The notes under the pieces are model-generated. The model had not been told where the DNA came from. It saw nothing but the letters and a program-made list of their open reading frames with translations, and made no database searches. Made by a program: the position numbers and the translations under genes. A DNA stretch of 64,000 nucleotides from Chloroflexota bacterium (GTDB lineage: Bacteria; Chloroflexota; Limnocylindria; P2-11E): assembly GCA_016194865.1 (NCBI GenBank), contig JACQAT010000005.1:1-64000 (forward strand), read 5' to 3'. Below are positions 30,010 through 40,139 of this stretch, in pieces. Position 1 is the stretch's first letter. Each line of letters begins with the position of its first letter.

Positions 30010-33000
30010 ATGAGCGGCTCCCGCTCCGAGACGAGCCTCCTGCGCGACCCGATGCTGCTCGCGCGGATCGTGGGCGCCCTCGGCGGCGTCCTCTGGGTCG
30101 CGCTCGTCTGGCAGGTCGTCCTCCCGCTCGCCGCCCTCGGTCTCCTGCTACTGGTCGCCAGCTCCGTCTTCTGGGCGTCGTGGCGCGTCCGCCAGGGCCG
30201 CGATGCCGGCTTCCGTGGGATGCCGCTCCCCGTGGTCGCGGCGGACATGGCCGCCGCCGCGGTGTGGATGGCTGCCACCGCCAACGACCCCAACGGCTCG
30301 ATCTCGTTCGGGCTCGTGCTCGCCGCCGGCACGGAAGCGATCTTCCGTCTCGGTCGCAGGGGCCTGCCACTCATCGCGATCACCTACGCGCTCGGCCGCA
30401 TCGGGTCGGAGGTCGTGCGCGCCGCGTACGAGATGCCGTTCGACCTGGGCCGCGACCTGCGCGAAGCGTTCGTCGTCGCGCTCATCCTCATCATCGTCGG
30501 CGTCGTCGCGTCAACGTTCCGCAACGAGGAGCGGCGCTCGCTCCGCGCCCTCGAGCGCGCGCAGAGCCTCGAGCGCGTGGCGGCCGAGATCGGCACGCAG
30601 GTCGACCCCGAAGCCGTGCTGCTGTCGATCCCGCGCACGGTGCGCGGTGTGGTCGACGTCGATCATGCCGCGCTCATCGTCCACCGTGGGCACGAGTACG
30701 AGATCGTCGCGGGCGCGGGGACGGCCGAGGCGGTGGTCGGCGTGCGCGCGGGCGGCGATCAGGGCATCGTCGGCGACGTCGTACGCGAGCGTCGCAGCGT
30801 GCTGCTCGCCGACTATCAGGCGCATCCGACGGCCGTCCGCAGGGTGAAGGGCGTCGGTCTGCGCGCCGTCCTCGCGGTACCCATCTTCGTACAGCGCGAG
30901 ATCGCCGCGGTCCTGATGGTCGGCCGGCTCGCGGCAGACCGACCGTTCGATGACGAGGACCGCGTCGCGCTCGAGGGTTTCGCATCGCACGCCGCCATCG
31001 CGCTCACGAACGCCCGCGCGATCTACCAGGCCCGCCGCCTCGAGGTGGTGGGCCGAATGGTCGCGAGCGAGGGCAGCCCCGAAGAGGTCGTCGTCCGCCT
31101 CGCCGAGCACGCGGCGAGCGCCTTCAATGCCGAGTTCGTTCAGATCTCGGAGGTGCGCGGCGACCGCATCCGCGTGCTCGCCGCCATCGGCGCGGCGGCG
31201 CCGCTGGCCGATTCGCCGGAGCGGCCGATCGGCGTGCTGGCCCAACGGACCGTCTCCGCGCGCTCCCTCGTGGTCACCGACGACTACCTCACCGAGTACG
31301 GTGCCGGCATGACCGGGCTGCCGAAGCAGATCGGGCTGCACGCGGCCATGTCGGCTCCGGCGCTGATCGACGGCCGGGTCGCGGCGGTGTTCATCGTGGG
31401 AACGACCGATCCGGACCGCGCGTTCGATCTCATCGATCGTCAGGGGATGATCGCGTTCGGCGAGTCGACGGGCGCCGCCCTGCGCGCCGCGGCGCAGCGG
31501 CGCGAGCGAGAGCGCCGCATCCAGCGGCTGACGGCGCTGAACGGGCTCGCGGGCGAGCTGTCGCTGGTGCGCGACCCGCTCCGCATCGCGCGACTGGCCT
31601 GGGAGACCGCCGGCCAGCTGGTGCCCCGCGACGCCTTCTACGTCGCGCGCTACGACGACCGCACAAAGGATTTCCATTTCATCCTCCAGGAGGACAGCGG
31701 CAACGTCGAGGTGGAGGATCGTGCCGGCGATTCCTGGTCGGACGAGCTGCGCGTTCCGCTCGGGACCGGCCCGACGAGCCAGGTCGTGCTGACCGGCGAG
31801 CCCTACGTGACGCGCCGGCAGGACGATCCGGTCCAGCACGGCGCGCGCCGGTATGGATCGCCGCGGAAGAGCGCGTCGGCGATGCACGTGCCCCTGCGCA
31901 TCGCCGGCCGGACCGTGGGCGTGCTGTCGTCGCAGTCGTACACGCCGAACGCGTTCGACGACGAGGACGTCGCCGTGCTGCAGTCCCTCGCCAACCTCGT
32001 GGCCGCCGCGTTCGAGACGTCGGAGCATCTCGCGCGCATGCGCGAGCTGTACCTCGCGTCCGTGAAGGCGCTCGCGGCCGCGGTCGACGCGCGCGATCCG
32101 TACACACGGAGCCACTCGGCCCGGGTCGCGGCCCTCTCGCGGATCATCGCGGAGGAGATGCAGCTGCCGTCGGACGAGATCCGGCGCGTCCAGCTCGGCG
32201 CGCTGCTGCACGACATCGGCAAGATCGGCATCCCCGACGCGATCCTCAACAAGCCCGCGGCGCTGACCGACGAGGAGTGGGTGATCATGAAGACCCATTC
32301 CTCGCTCGGCGCGTCGATCCTCGCCGCGGTCGAGCCGCTGCGCGATCTCGTCCCCATCGTGAAGTGTCATCACGAGCGGAACGACGGCGGCGGCTACCCG
32401 GACGGTCTCCGGGGTGAGCAGGTGCCGCTCTCGGCGTACATCGTGTCGGCTGCCGATGCCTTCGAGGTCATCGTCTCCCGCCGCGCGTACAAGGCCGCGC
32501 AGACGATCGAGTACGCGGTGTCGGAGCTGTTGCGCTGCCGTGGCACGCAGTTCAGCCCCGTCGTCGTCGACGCGTTCCTCCGCGTCATCGAGCGCGACCG
32601 GGTCGAGGGCACGGTCAGGCTCGCCCGCGTCGGCTCGATCGAGCACGAGGACATCGAGGATGTGCCCGGTCCCGGCGAGGTCCTCGAGCGCTACGCCGCG
32701 CGCTCGCAGACGCGCACGCGGCAGCTGGCCATCCTGCAGCGGCTCGCGAGCGAGATCAGCGCGGTGCTCGACCTCGACGAGCTCGGCGGGCGCCTGCTCA
32801 AGATCGTCTGCGAGGCGAACGGCTACGAGAACGGCTTCCTCACGACGCTCGCCGAGAACGGCGAGCACCTCGTCGTGGTCGCGGCGAACGGACCATCCAT
32901 CGACTACGTCGGGCAGACGCTCGCGCGCGGCCAGGGGATCAGCTGGTGGGTGCTCGAGCACGGCGAGCTCCAGAACGTGCCCGACGTCCACGCCGACACG

Positions 33001-33678
33001 CGGTTCGTGGGACCGCCCGACATCCGCTCGAGCCTGATCGTGCCCCTCCGCATGGGCGATGAGCGCGTCGGGGTGCTCGGCATCGAGAGCACCCGCAGGG
33101 ATGCATTCACGCGGGACGACGAGGATCTCCTCACCGCGGTCTCGCACCAGATCGCGGCGTCGATCAGGGTCGCGCGGCTGCATCGCGCCGCGCAGACGGC
33201 GGCCACCACTGATGCGCTGACGGGCCTACCGAATCGCCGCGTCTTCCTCGACAAGCTCAGCGTCGGCGTCGCGCGCAGCGCCGACGGGATCGCTCTCTCA
33301 GTGGCCGTCGTCGACGTGAACCTGCTGAAGGCGGTCAATGACCATTGGGGGCATGCTGCCGGCGACAAGGCATTGGAGCTGATCGGGGAGGTGCTCGCCT
33401 CCGGCGTGCGCGGAGACGATACGGTCACGCGTATCGGCGGGGATGAGTTCGGGATCGTGTTCCCGGGGGCGCCGCTGCTCGCGGCCGAGCGGATCATGCG
33501 TCGGCTCGCTGAGCAGATCGCCTCGAGCGAGCTGGCCGACGGCAAGCCGCTGCCGACCATCGCCTGGGGGATCGCGAGCGCGCCGGGCGAGCACCTGACC
33601 GCCGACGCGATATTCGATGCCGCGGACAGGGCGATGTATCGGCAGAAGGAGCAGATGCGCCGGCGCTCCGCCGGATAG
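30010..33678 (+). CDS. Multi-GAF / HD-GYP / GAF / GGDEF signalling protein (1222 aa)
   Basis: N-terminal TM helices; several GAF domains; LLHDIGKIGIPDAILNKP...HHERNDGGGYPDGL; DALTGLPNRRVF...RIGGDEFGIVFP. Confidence 0.9.
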   Translation: MSGSRSETSLLRDPMLLARIVGALGGVLWVALVWQVVLPLAALGLLLLVASSVFWASWRVRQGRDAGFRGMPLPVVAADMAAAAVWMAATANDPNGSISFGLVLAAGTEAIFRLGRRGLPLIAITYALGRIGSEVVRAAYEMPFDLGRDLREAFVVALILIIVGVVASTFRNEERRSLRALERAQSLERVAAEIGTQVDPEAVLLSIPRTVRGVVDVDHAALIVHRGHEYEIVAGAGTAEAVVGVRAGGDQGIVGDVVRERRSVLLADYQAHPTAVRRVKGVGLRAVLAVPIFVQREIAAVLMVGRLAADRPFDDEDRVALEGFASHAAIALTNARAIYQARRLEVVGRMVASEGSPEEVVVRLAEHAASAFNAEFVQISEVRGDRIRVLAAIGAAAPLADSPERPIGVLAQRTVSARSLVVTDDYLTEYGAGMTGLPKQIGLHAAMSAPALIDGRVAAVFIVGTTDPDRAFDLIDRQGMIAFGESTGAALRAAAQRRERERRIQRLTALNGLAGELSLVRDPLRIARLAWETAGQLVPRDAFYVARYDDRTKDFHFILQEDSGNVEVEDRAGDSWSDELRVPLGTGPTSQVVLTGEPYVTRRQDDPVQHGARRYGSPRKSASAMHVPLRIAGRTVGVLSSQSYTPNAFDDEDVAVLQSLANLVAAAFETSEHLARMRELYLASVKALAAAVDARDPYTRSHSARVAALSRIIAEEMQLPSDEIRRVQLGALLHDIGKIGIPDAILNKPAALTDEEWVIMKTHSSLGASILAAVEPLRDLVPIVKCHHERNDGGGYPDGLRGEQVPLSAYIVSAADAFEVIVSRRAYKAAQTIEYAVSELLRCRGTQFSPVVVDAFLRVIERDRVEGTVRLARVGSIEHEDIEDVPGPGEVLERYAARSQTRTRQLAILQRLASEISAVLDLDELGGRLLKIVCEANGYENGFLTTLAENGEHLVVVAANGPSIDYVGQTLARGQGISWWVLEHGELQNVPDVHADTRFVGPPDIRSSLIVPLRMGDERVGVLGIESTRRDAFTRDDEDLLTAVSHQIAASIRVARLHRAAQTAATTDALTGLPNRRVFLDKLSVGVARSADGIALSVAVVDVNLLKAVNDHWGHAAGDKALELIGEVLASGVRGDDTVTRIGGDEFGIVFPGAPLLAAERIMRRLAEQIASSELADGKPLPTIAWGIASAPGEHLTADAIFDAADRAMYRQKEQMRRRSAG

Positions 33679-33711
33679 CGCCGGGTACACTTCGTCCCTA
33701 CCGGCACCACG

Positions 33712-33743
33712 ACGCCGCTCGTCCTTGGACGAGGCGGCGTTTT
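33712..33743 (+). terminator. Intrinsic terminator-like hairpin upstream of valS
   Basis: ACGCCGCTCGTCC-TT-GGACGAGGCGGCGT with one bulge, then TTTTGATTT. Confidence 0.65.
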
Positions 33744-33772
33744 GATTTCACGCGGAAAGGGAGGTCGCGCAC

Positions 33773-36502
33773 ATGACGAAGCAGCTGCCGCCACCCGCCT
33801 CAGCGCTCGGGCATGCCGAGAAGAACTTCAAGCCATCAGTCGTCGAGCGCGATCTCTACGCCTGGTGGGAGGAGAGCGGCTTCTTCACGCCTGCCCCCGA
33901 CGCGCAAGTGGGGGGTCCTCGGGGGACGACCACCGGGGGGCTTCGCCCCCCGAGCACCCCCCGCAAGAACGCGTTTGTGATGATGCTGCCGCTGCCCAAC
34001 GTGACCGGCGACCTGCACCTCGGGCACGCGCTCGGCTTCGGCGGGTACGAGGACCTCATGGCGCGCTGGCACCGGATGCGCGGCGAGCCGACGCTCTACA
34101 TGCCCGGCAACGACCACGCCGGGATCATCGCGCAGATCGTCGTCGAGAAGGAGCTCGCGAAGCAGGGCATCGGGAAGCAGGGGCTGACGCGCGAGCAGTT
34201 CCTCGCGGAGATGTGGAAATGGATGGACCACTACCGCCCGCGCAACAACGCGCAGCTGCGGATGCTGGGCTGCTCGCTGGACTGGTCGCGCGAGAACTTC
34301 ACCATGGCGCCCGACAAGCAGCGCGCGGTCCGCGTGCACTTCATCCGGCTGTACAGGAAGGGCCATCTCTACCGCGCCGACCGGATCGTGCACTGGTGCC
34401 TGACCTGCCGGACCACCTACTCCGACCTCGAGGTGCGGCACGTGGAGCGCACCGATCCGCTCTATTACGTCCGCTACCCCTGGGCCGACGGCGGGAAGGG
34501 GCTCCCCGACGTCGTGATCGCGACGACCCGGCCCGAGACGATCCTCGCGGACGTCGCGGTCGCGGTGCACCCGGACGACCCGCGCTGGAAGGACGCGATC
34601 GGGCATGACGTGCTCGTGCCCATCGCGGAGCGCAGGGTCAAGGTCATCGCCGACGAGGCGGTCGACCCCGCGTTCGGCACGGGCGCGCTCAAGATCACGC
34701 CCGGCCACGACCAGACGGACTTCGAGATCGGCCAGCGGCACGGGCTGCCGGTCCTGATGGTCATCGACACCAAGGGCCGCATGATGCCGAGCGCCGCCGT
34801 GCTCGCGGGACGCGACCGCAACAGCGGGCGCGTCGAGATGGTCGAGCGCCTGAAGAAGGCCGGGCTCCTGATGAAGGAGGAGCCACTGACGCACGCCGTC
34901 GGCGTGCACGACCGCTGCGACACGGTCGACGAGCCGCTGGTGATGAAGCAGTGGTGGATGCGCATGGCGCCGCTCGCCGCGCCCGCCATCGCGGCGGTGC
35001 GCGACGGTCGCATCCGCATCGTCCCGCCGAAGTTCGAGAAGGTCTACTTCAACTGGATGGAGAACATCCGCGATTGGTCCATCTCGCGCCAGATCTGGTG
35101 GGGCCATTCGATCCCGGCGTGGTTCTGCCGGGACTGCGACGAGGTCGTCGTGCCCGATGAGGACGCGCCCGACCCCACGCGCTGCCCGCGCTGCGGGTCG
35201 ACCGACCTCACGCAGGATCCCGACGTGCTCGACACCTGGTTCTCGAGCGCGCTGTGGCCGTTCTCGACGCTCGGCTGGCCGGATCGCACCAGGGATCTCG
35301 CGCGGTACTACCCCGGCGGCGTGCTCGAGACGGGCTACGACATCCTGTTCTTCTGGGTCGCGCGGATGATCATGATGGGCATCGAGCACATGGGCGACGT
35401 CCCGTTCCACACCGTGTACCTGCACGGCCTCGTGCGGACGGGGACGGAGAAGATGAGCAAGTCGAAGGGCAACGTGACGAGCCCCGTCGGCATCATCGAG
35501 GAGCACGGCGCGGACGCGCTCCGCTTCGCGCTCGTGAACGGCGTGTCCGCCGGCGCCGACAGCCAGTTCTCCGACGCCAAGCTCCAGAACGCGCGGAACT
35601 TCGGGAACAAGCTGTGGAACATCGGGCGCTTCATCCTGCGGCAGCTCGAGACGCATCCCAACGCGCTTCGCGGCTGGAGCATCGACCAGCGGCCTGAAGT
35701 CCACTCAGAGACCGAGCGCTGGGTGCTTTCGAGAACGGAAGCGACCGTGGCCGAGGCGACGCGCCTCATCGACCAGTACCTCTTCGGCGAGTACGTCGGC
35801 CTCATGCAGCAGTTCGTGTGGGGGGAGCTGGCCGACGTGTACGTGGAGCTCGCGAAGGCGGGCCTGCGGGATGACGCCCGACGGACAGAGGTCGCCCGGA
35901 CGCTCGCGTACGCGCTCGACCGCGTGCTGCGGCTGCTGCACCCGGTCATGCCGTTCATCACCGACACGCTGGCGCTCCAGCTCTGGCGCATGGGCACGAA
36001 GGCGGATCCCGCGCCGTCGCTGGTGATCGCGCGCTGGCCCGAGGCGGGCGCGCGCGACATCGATCTGGAGGATCGCTTCGCGCTCTTGAATGACGTGGTG
36101 AGGGCCGTCAGGAATCTCCGCCAGGAAGCGGGTGTCGATCCGGGCGCGCGCGCCACCGTTTCGTTGGGTGGCGACACGAAGGCCATCGCGTGGGCGGCCG
36201 CGAACATCGCCTCGCTCACGAACGCCGACGTGACGTTCGGATCCGGCGAGGGCAGCGCCGCGGTGGTGCGAACGGTCGAGGTCCGCGTCGCGGTGCCTCG
36301 CGACGCGGCCGGCGAGCGCGCGCGGATCGAGAGGGAGCTCGCCGACGGGCGCACGGCGCTCGCGCGGTCCAAGGAGCTCCTTGGCGGCCCGGCGTTCGCC
36401 GGGAAGGCACCGCCCGCCGTCGTTGACCGCGAGCGCGCGCGTCTGGCGGAGCGCGAGGAGCGGGTGCGCCTGCTCGAAGCGGAGCTGCGGCGACTCGGCT
36501 GA
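33773..36502 (+). CDS. valS: Valine--tRNA ligase
   Basis: PLPNVTGDLHLGHAL; GNDHAGIIAQ; EKMSKSKGNV; C-terminal coiled coil. Confidence 0.95.
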   Translation: MTKQLPPPASALGHAEKNFKPSVVERDLYAWWEESGFFTPAPDAQVGGPRGTTTGGLRPPSTPRKNAFVMMLPLPNVTGDLHLGHALGFGGYEDLMARWHRMRGEPTLYMPGNDHAGIIAQIVVEKELAKQGIGKQGLTREQFLAEMWKWMDHYRPRNNAQLRMLGCSLDWSRENFTMAPDKQRAVRVHFIRLYRKGHLYRADRIVHWCLTCRTTYSDLEVRHVERTDPLYYVRYPWADGGKGLPDVVIATTRPETILADVAVAVHPDDPRWKDAIGHDVLVPIAERRVKVIADEAVDPAFGTGALKITPGHDQTDFEIGQRHGLPVLMVIDTKGRMMPSAAVLAGRDRNSGRVEMVERLKKAGLLMKEEPLTHAVGVHDRCDTVDEPLVMKQWWMRMAPLAAPAIAAVRDGRIRIVPPKFEKVYFNWMENIRDWSISRQIWWGHSIPAWFCRDCDEVVVPDEDAPDPTRCPRCGSTDLTQDPDVLDTWFSSALWPFSTLGWPDRTRDLARYYPGGVLETGYDILFFWVARMIMMGIEHMGDVPFHTVYLHGLVRTGTEKMSKSKGNVTSPVGIIEEHGADALRFALVNGVSAGADSQFSDAKLQNARNFGNKLWNIGRFILRQLETHPNALRGWSIDQRPEVHSETERWVLSRTEATVAEATRLIDQYLFGEYVGLMQQFVWGELADVYVELAKAGLRDDARRTEVARTLAYALDRVLRLLHPVMPFITDTLALQLWRMGTKADPAPSLVIARWPEAGARDIDLEDRFALLNDVVRAVRNLRQEAGVDPGARATVSLGGDTKAIAWAAANIASLTNADVTFGSGEGSAAVVRTVEVRVAVPRDAAGERARIERELADGRTALARSKELLGGPAFAGKAPPAVVDRERARLAEREERVRLLEAELRRLG
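33907..33966 (+). repeat. GC-rich nested palindrome inside valS, read in frame
   Basis: ggggggtcctcggggg...ccggggggcttcgccccccgagcacccccc; 16-nt inverted arms differ at one base; encodes about 20 aa. Confidence 0.7.
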
Positions 36503-36595
36503 CCCGCACGCGGCGCTTTTGCGATCGCGAGCTATACCGAAGCACCACGCCGCCGATACCGCTCTACCACCGACACGGCGGCGTCGATCGTTAGG

Positions 36596-37012
36596 TTGGC
36601 TCATGTGAGAACGAGATCACGCTTCGCGCTGGTCGCTCACGACGGTCGCAAGGACGACCTGCTCCAGTGGGCGCGCTGGAACCACGAGCTGCTCTCGCGG
36701 GTGCAGCTCTTCGCGACCAAGCGGACAGGCGAGCTCGTCAGCGAGGCGACCGGCCTCCGCGTCAGCCTCCTCCAGAGCGGCGAGATGGGCGGGGACGCTC
36801 AGATCAGCGCGATGATCGTCAAGGGCGAGCTCGACGTGCTCGTGTTCTTCTGGGATCCGCTCGCGATCCAGCCGCACGCGGCGGACGTGCGCAGCCTGAT
36901 CCGGCTGGCCGTGCTGCACGACGTGGCGCTCGCGTGCAACCGGCGAAGCGCCGATCTGCTCGTCACCTCGCCGCTGCTGCTCGACACCCACCCCCTCGGG
37001 GCCATCGCCTAA
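36596..37012 (+). CDS. mgsA: Methylglyoxal synthase
   Basis: FALVAHDGRKDDLLQWA...SGEMGGDAQISAMI...VFFWDPLAIQPHAADVRSLIRLA. Confidence 0.88.
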   Translation: MAHVRTRSRFALVAHDGRKDDLLQWARWNHELLSRVQLFATKRTGELVSEATGLRVSLLQSGEMGGDAQISAMIVKGELDVLVFFWDPLAIQPHAADVRSLIRLAVLHDVALACNRRSADLLVTSPLLLDTHPLGAIA

Positions 37013-38637
37013 CCCGTGGCGTACAGCTCGTCGCCGAGCTTGCGATTCTCCTCGGGGTCGATGGGGACCGCGACGATCGAGGGCCCCTCATCGGCTAGCG
37101 CCCGCCTAAGCGTGGGTCCGAGGTCCGCGGCGCTCACCACTGCGTGGCCGGCGAGGCCGAAGGCCCGCGCGAGCTGGACCAGATCGGGATTCCCGAACGC
37201 GATGCCGCCGCTCCGTCCGAAGCGGCGTTCCTGATTGGCCTCGATGACGCCGTAGCGGCCGTCCACGAGCACGACGCAGACGAACGACGTCCCCAGGCGC
37301 TTCGCGGTCTCCAGCTCCTGCACGTTCATCAGGAACCCGCCGTCGCCGCAGAACGCGACGACCTTTCGCTCGGGGTACACGAGCTTCGCCGCGATCGCGC
37401 CCGGGAGCGCGATGCCCATCGGCGCGTAGCCGTTCGCGATGATCACGGTGTTCGGCTGGTGGGCCGGGAACAGCCGCGAGAGCCAGACCTTGTGCGCGCC
37501 GACGTCCGAGATGACGATGCCCTCGTCGGGCATGGCGGCGCGCAGCTCCGCGACGACGCGCCGTGGCCAGAGCGGGAACGCGTCGTCGCCGGGCACGCGC
37601 AGGTCGCGCGGCCGCGGTGAGATGGCGGCTCGCGGCTTGACCAGTGGCAGCAGCGCGTCGAGCGAATCCGCGATCTCCCCAACGACCTCGACGGCACTGA
37701 GGTAGCTCGCGTCGACCTCCGCCGGCGTGCTGTCGACGTGGACGACGCGCTTGCTGCCCTTCGGGTTCCAGAGCGAGGGCGCCCACTCGACGAGGTCGTA
37801 GCCGATCGCGACGACGAGGTCCGCCTGCTCGAGCTCCTCGAGGCTCGCCAGGTCCGCGCCCTTGCGCTGCAGGCCGACGGCGGGCAGCGCGTTCGGGTCG
37901 CGATCGTCGAGCGCGCCCTTCGCCATGAACGTGTGCGTCGTGGGAAGGCGGATCGCCGTGATGAACCGTCGCAGCGCGGCGACCGCGCTGTGTCCCGCGG
38001 CGTCGCGGCGAACGACGCCGTTGCCGACGAGCGCGATCGGGTGCGTCGCCTCGTTGATCGCGTCCGCCGCGCTCTTGACCGCGTCGTCGCGCGCGGCGCC
38101 GTACTTCGTGCGACGCACCTCGATGGGCCGCGCGCGCACCTCGCGCTCGGCGACGTCCTCGGGCAGCTCGACGTGCGTCGCGCCTGGCTTCTCGAGCCGA
38201 GCGAGACGGAACGCCTTGCGCATGATCTCGGGCGTCGTCTCGGGGAGCTCGATGCGCGCGTTCCACTTCACGACCGGCGCGAACATCGCGAGCACGTCGA
38301 CGTACTGGTGGGACTCCTTGTGGATCCGCTCGAGGCCGGCCTGCCCGGTGATCGCGACGAGCGGCGCGCGATCGAGCGTCGCGTCCGCGACGCCCGTCAA
38401 TAGATTGGTCGCCCCCGGACCGAGCGTGGCCAGGCACACACCGGGATAGCTCGAGAGGCGCCCGTAGACGTCGGCCATGAACGCGGCGCCCTGCTCGTGG
38501 CGCACGACGACCGACTGGATCTGCGCGCTGTCCTCGAGGGCGAGCCCCAGCGCGAGCGTCTCCTCGCCGGGCAGGCCGAAGACATGATGGACGCCCTCAT
38601 TCTCCAGGCAGCGGACGACGAGCTCGGCGACGTTCAC
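37009..38637 (-). CDS. Acetolactate synthase large subunit-like TPP enzyme
   Basis: VFGLPGEETLALGLALEDSAQIQSVVVRHEQGAAFMADVYGRLS; GDGGFLMNVQELETAKRL. Confidence 0.88.
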   Translation of the reverse strand: MNVAELVVRCLENEGVHHVFGLPGEETLALGLALEDSAQIQSVVVRHEQGAAFMADVYGRLSSYPGVCLATLGPGATNLLTGVADATLDRAPLVAITGQAGLERIHKESHQYVDVLAMFAPVVKWNARIELPETTPEIMRKAFRLARLEKPGATHVELPEDVAEREVRARPIEVRRTKYGAARDDAVKSAADAINEATHPIALVGNGVVRRDAAGHSAVAALRRFITAIRLPTTHTFMAKGALDDRDPNALPAVGLQRKGADLASLEELEQADLVVAIGYDLVEWAPSLWNPKGSKRVVHVDSTPAEVDASYLSAVEVVGEIADSLDALLPLVKPRAAISPRPRDLRVPGDDAFPLWPRRVVAELRAAMPDEGIVISDVGAHKVWLSRLFPAHQPNTVIIANGYAPMGIALPGAIAAKLVYPERKVVAFCGDGGFLMNVQELETAKRLGTSFVCVVLVDGRYGVIEANQERRFGRSGGIAFGNPDLVQLARAFGLAGHAVVSAADLGPTLRRALADEGPSIVAVPIDPEENRKLGDELYATG

Positions 38638-38641
38638 GTCG

Positions 38642-40039
38642 CTATTCGGCGGCCGCCACCTTGACGGGCTCCTTCGCCGGTCCGACCCACACGGTCTGGA
38701 TGTTCACGAACTCCTTGATGCCGTAGCTCGAGAGCTCGCGCCCGTACCCGCTGTTCTTCACTCCACCGAAGGGCAGCCTCGGATCGGATGCCACCATCCC
38801 GTTGATGAAGACCGATCCCGACTCGATCCGGTGCGTCAGCTCCTTCGCGAGCTTCATGTCACGCGTCCACAGCGCGGAGCCGAGGCCGTACGGCGAGCTG
38901 TTCGCGATGCGGACCGCCTCGTCCGCGTCCTTCACGACGCGGAGCGCCGCGACCGGGCCGAACGTCTCCTCCTTGAGGACCGGCATCTCGTCCGTCACGT
39001 CCGCGAGCAGCGTCGGCTCGTAGAACCAGCCCTTTCCGGGGCGTCGCTTGCCACCGACGACGACCCTCGCGCCCATCTTCACCGAGGCCGTGACCTGTCG
39101 CTCCAGCGTCGCGCGCAGGTCCTCACGCGCGAGCGGCCCGACCTGGGTCTTCGGGTCGAGCGGATCGCCGACGCGCAGCGCCTTGATGCCTTCCGCGAAC
39201 AGCCGCTCGAACTCCTTCGCGACGCCGCCTGTCACGAGGAAGCGCTTCGCCGCGATGCACGACTGCCCCGCGTTCTGATTGCGTGCGCGCGTCGCGGTCT
39301 GCGCGGCGGCGGCGATGTCGGCGTCGTCGAGGACGATGAACGGGTCCGATCCGCCGAGCTCGAGCACCGCCTTCTTGAGGTTGCGGCCGGCGAGCTCCGC
39401 GATGCGCGCGCCGGTGTCCGAGCTTCCGGTCAGCGTGACCGCGCGGATCCGGTCGTCGGCGATGAGCGGCTCGACCTGGGCGCCGCTCAGCAGCAGCGTG
39501 CGGAGCAGGCCCGTCGGGAAGCCGGCATCGCGCACGACCTCCTCGGCGGCGATCGCGCACTGCGGCACGTTGGAGGCGTGCTTGAGCACCGCCGCGTTGC
39601 CCGCCATGAAGGCCGGCGCGGCGAAGCGGAAGACCTGCCAGAAGGGGAAGTTCCAGGGCATGATGGCGAGGATCACGCCGAGCGGCCCGAACCGGACCAG
39701 GCTCTCGGACGCGTTCGTCTTCACGTGCTCGGTCTCGAGATACGCACCTGCCCGCTCGGCAAAATGCTCGGCGCCGAAGGCGCACTTCTCGATCTCGGCG
39801 ATCGCCTCGCTGATCGGCTTGCCCATCTCGAGCGTCGCGAGGCGCGCGTAGCGTTCCTTGCGCTCGCGCAGCAGGGTCGCGAGCGCGCGCATCGGTTTCG
39901 CGCGCGCCTCGATCGGCACGTCGCGCCAGGCCTCGAACGCGCTCTGGGCCTCGTGGAGCGCGGCCTCGACCTGGGCGGGCGTATGGGTCTCGTAGCGCTT
40001 GAGGGTCTCTTCGGTTGCTGGGTTGACTGATTCGATCAT
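38642..40039 (-). CDS. NAD(P)-dependent succinate-semialdehyde-type aldehyde dehydrogenase
   Basis: VLELGGSDPFIVLDDADI; NAGQSCIAAKRFLV; PFGGVKNSGYGRELSSYGIKEFVN. Confidence 0.9.
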   Translation of the reverse strand: MIESVNPATEETLKRYETHTPAQVEAALHEAQSAFEAWRDVPIEARAKPMRALATLLRERKERYARLATLEMGKPISEAIAEIEKCAFGAEHFAERAGAYLETEHVKTNASESLVRFGPLGVILAIMPWNFPFWQVFRFAAPAFMAGNAAVLKHASNVPQCAIAAEEVVRDAGFPTGLLRTLLLSGAQVEPLIADDRIRAVTLTGSSDTGARIAELAGRNLKKAVLELGGSDPFIVLDDADIAAAAQTATRARNQNAGQSCIAAKRFLVTGGVAKEFERLFAEGIKALRVGDPLDPKTQVGPLAREDLRATLERQVTASVKMGARVVVGGKRRPGKGWFYEPTLLADVTDEMPVLKEETFGPVAALRVVKDADEAVRIANSSPYGLGSALWTRDMKLAKELTHRIESGSVFINGMVASDPRLPFGGVKNSGYGRELSSYGIKEFVNIQTVWVGPAKEPVKVAAAE

Positions 40040-40139
40040 GTGACCTCTTTTTCGCGCTCGGCGCTTCGGCGCTGCCTCAGCGCCTCGACTGCCTGCTCAG
40101 GGCTGGTGGTCCTCGCTCGTCGGGCTCAGCCCTCCTCGC

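Noticed and set aside
30511-33183. 890-aa minus-strand ORF
   Set aside because: Antisense shadow of the GAF/HD-GYP/GGDEF gene.
33836-35704. 622-aa minus-strand ORF
   Set aside because: Antisense to valS.
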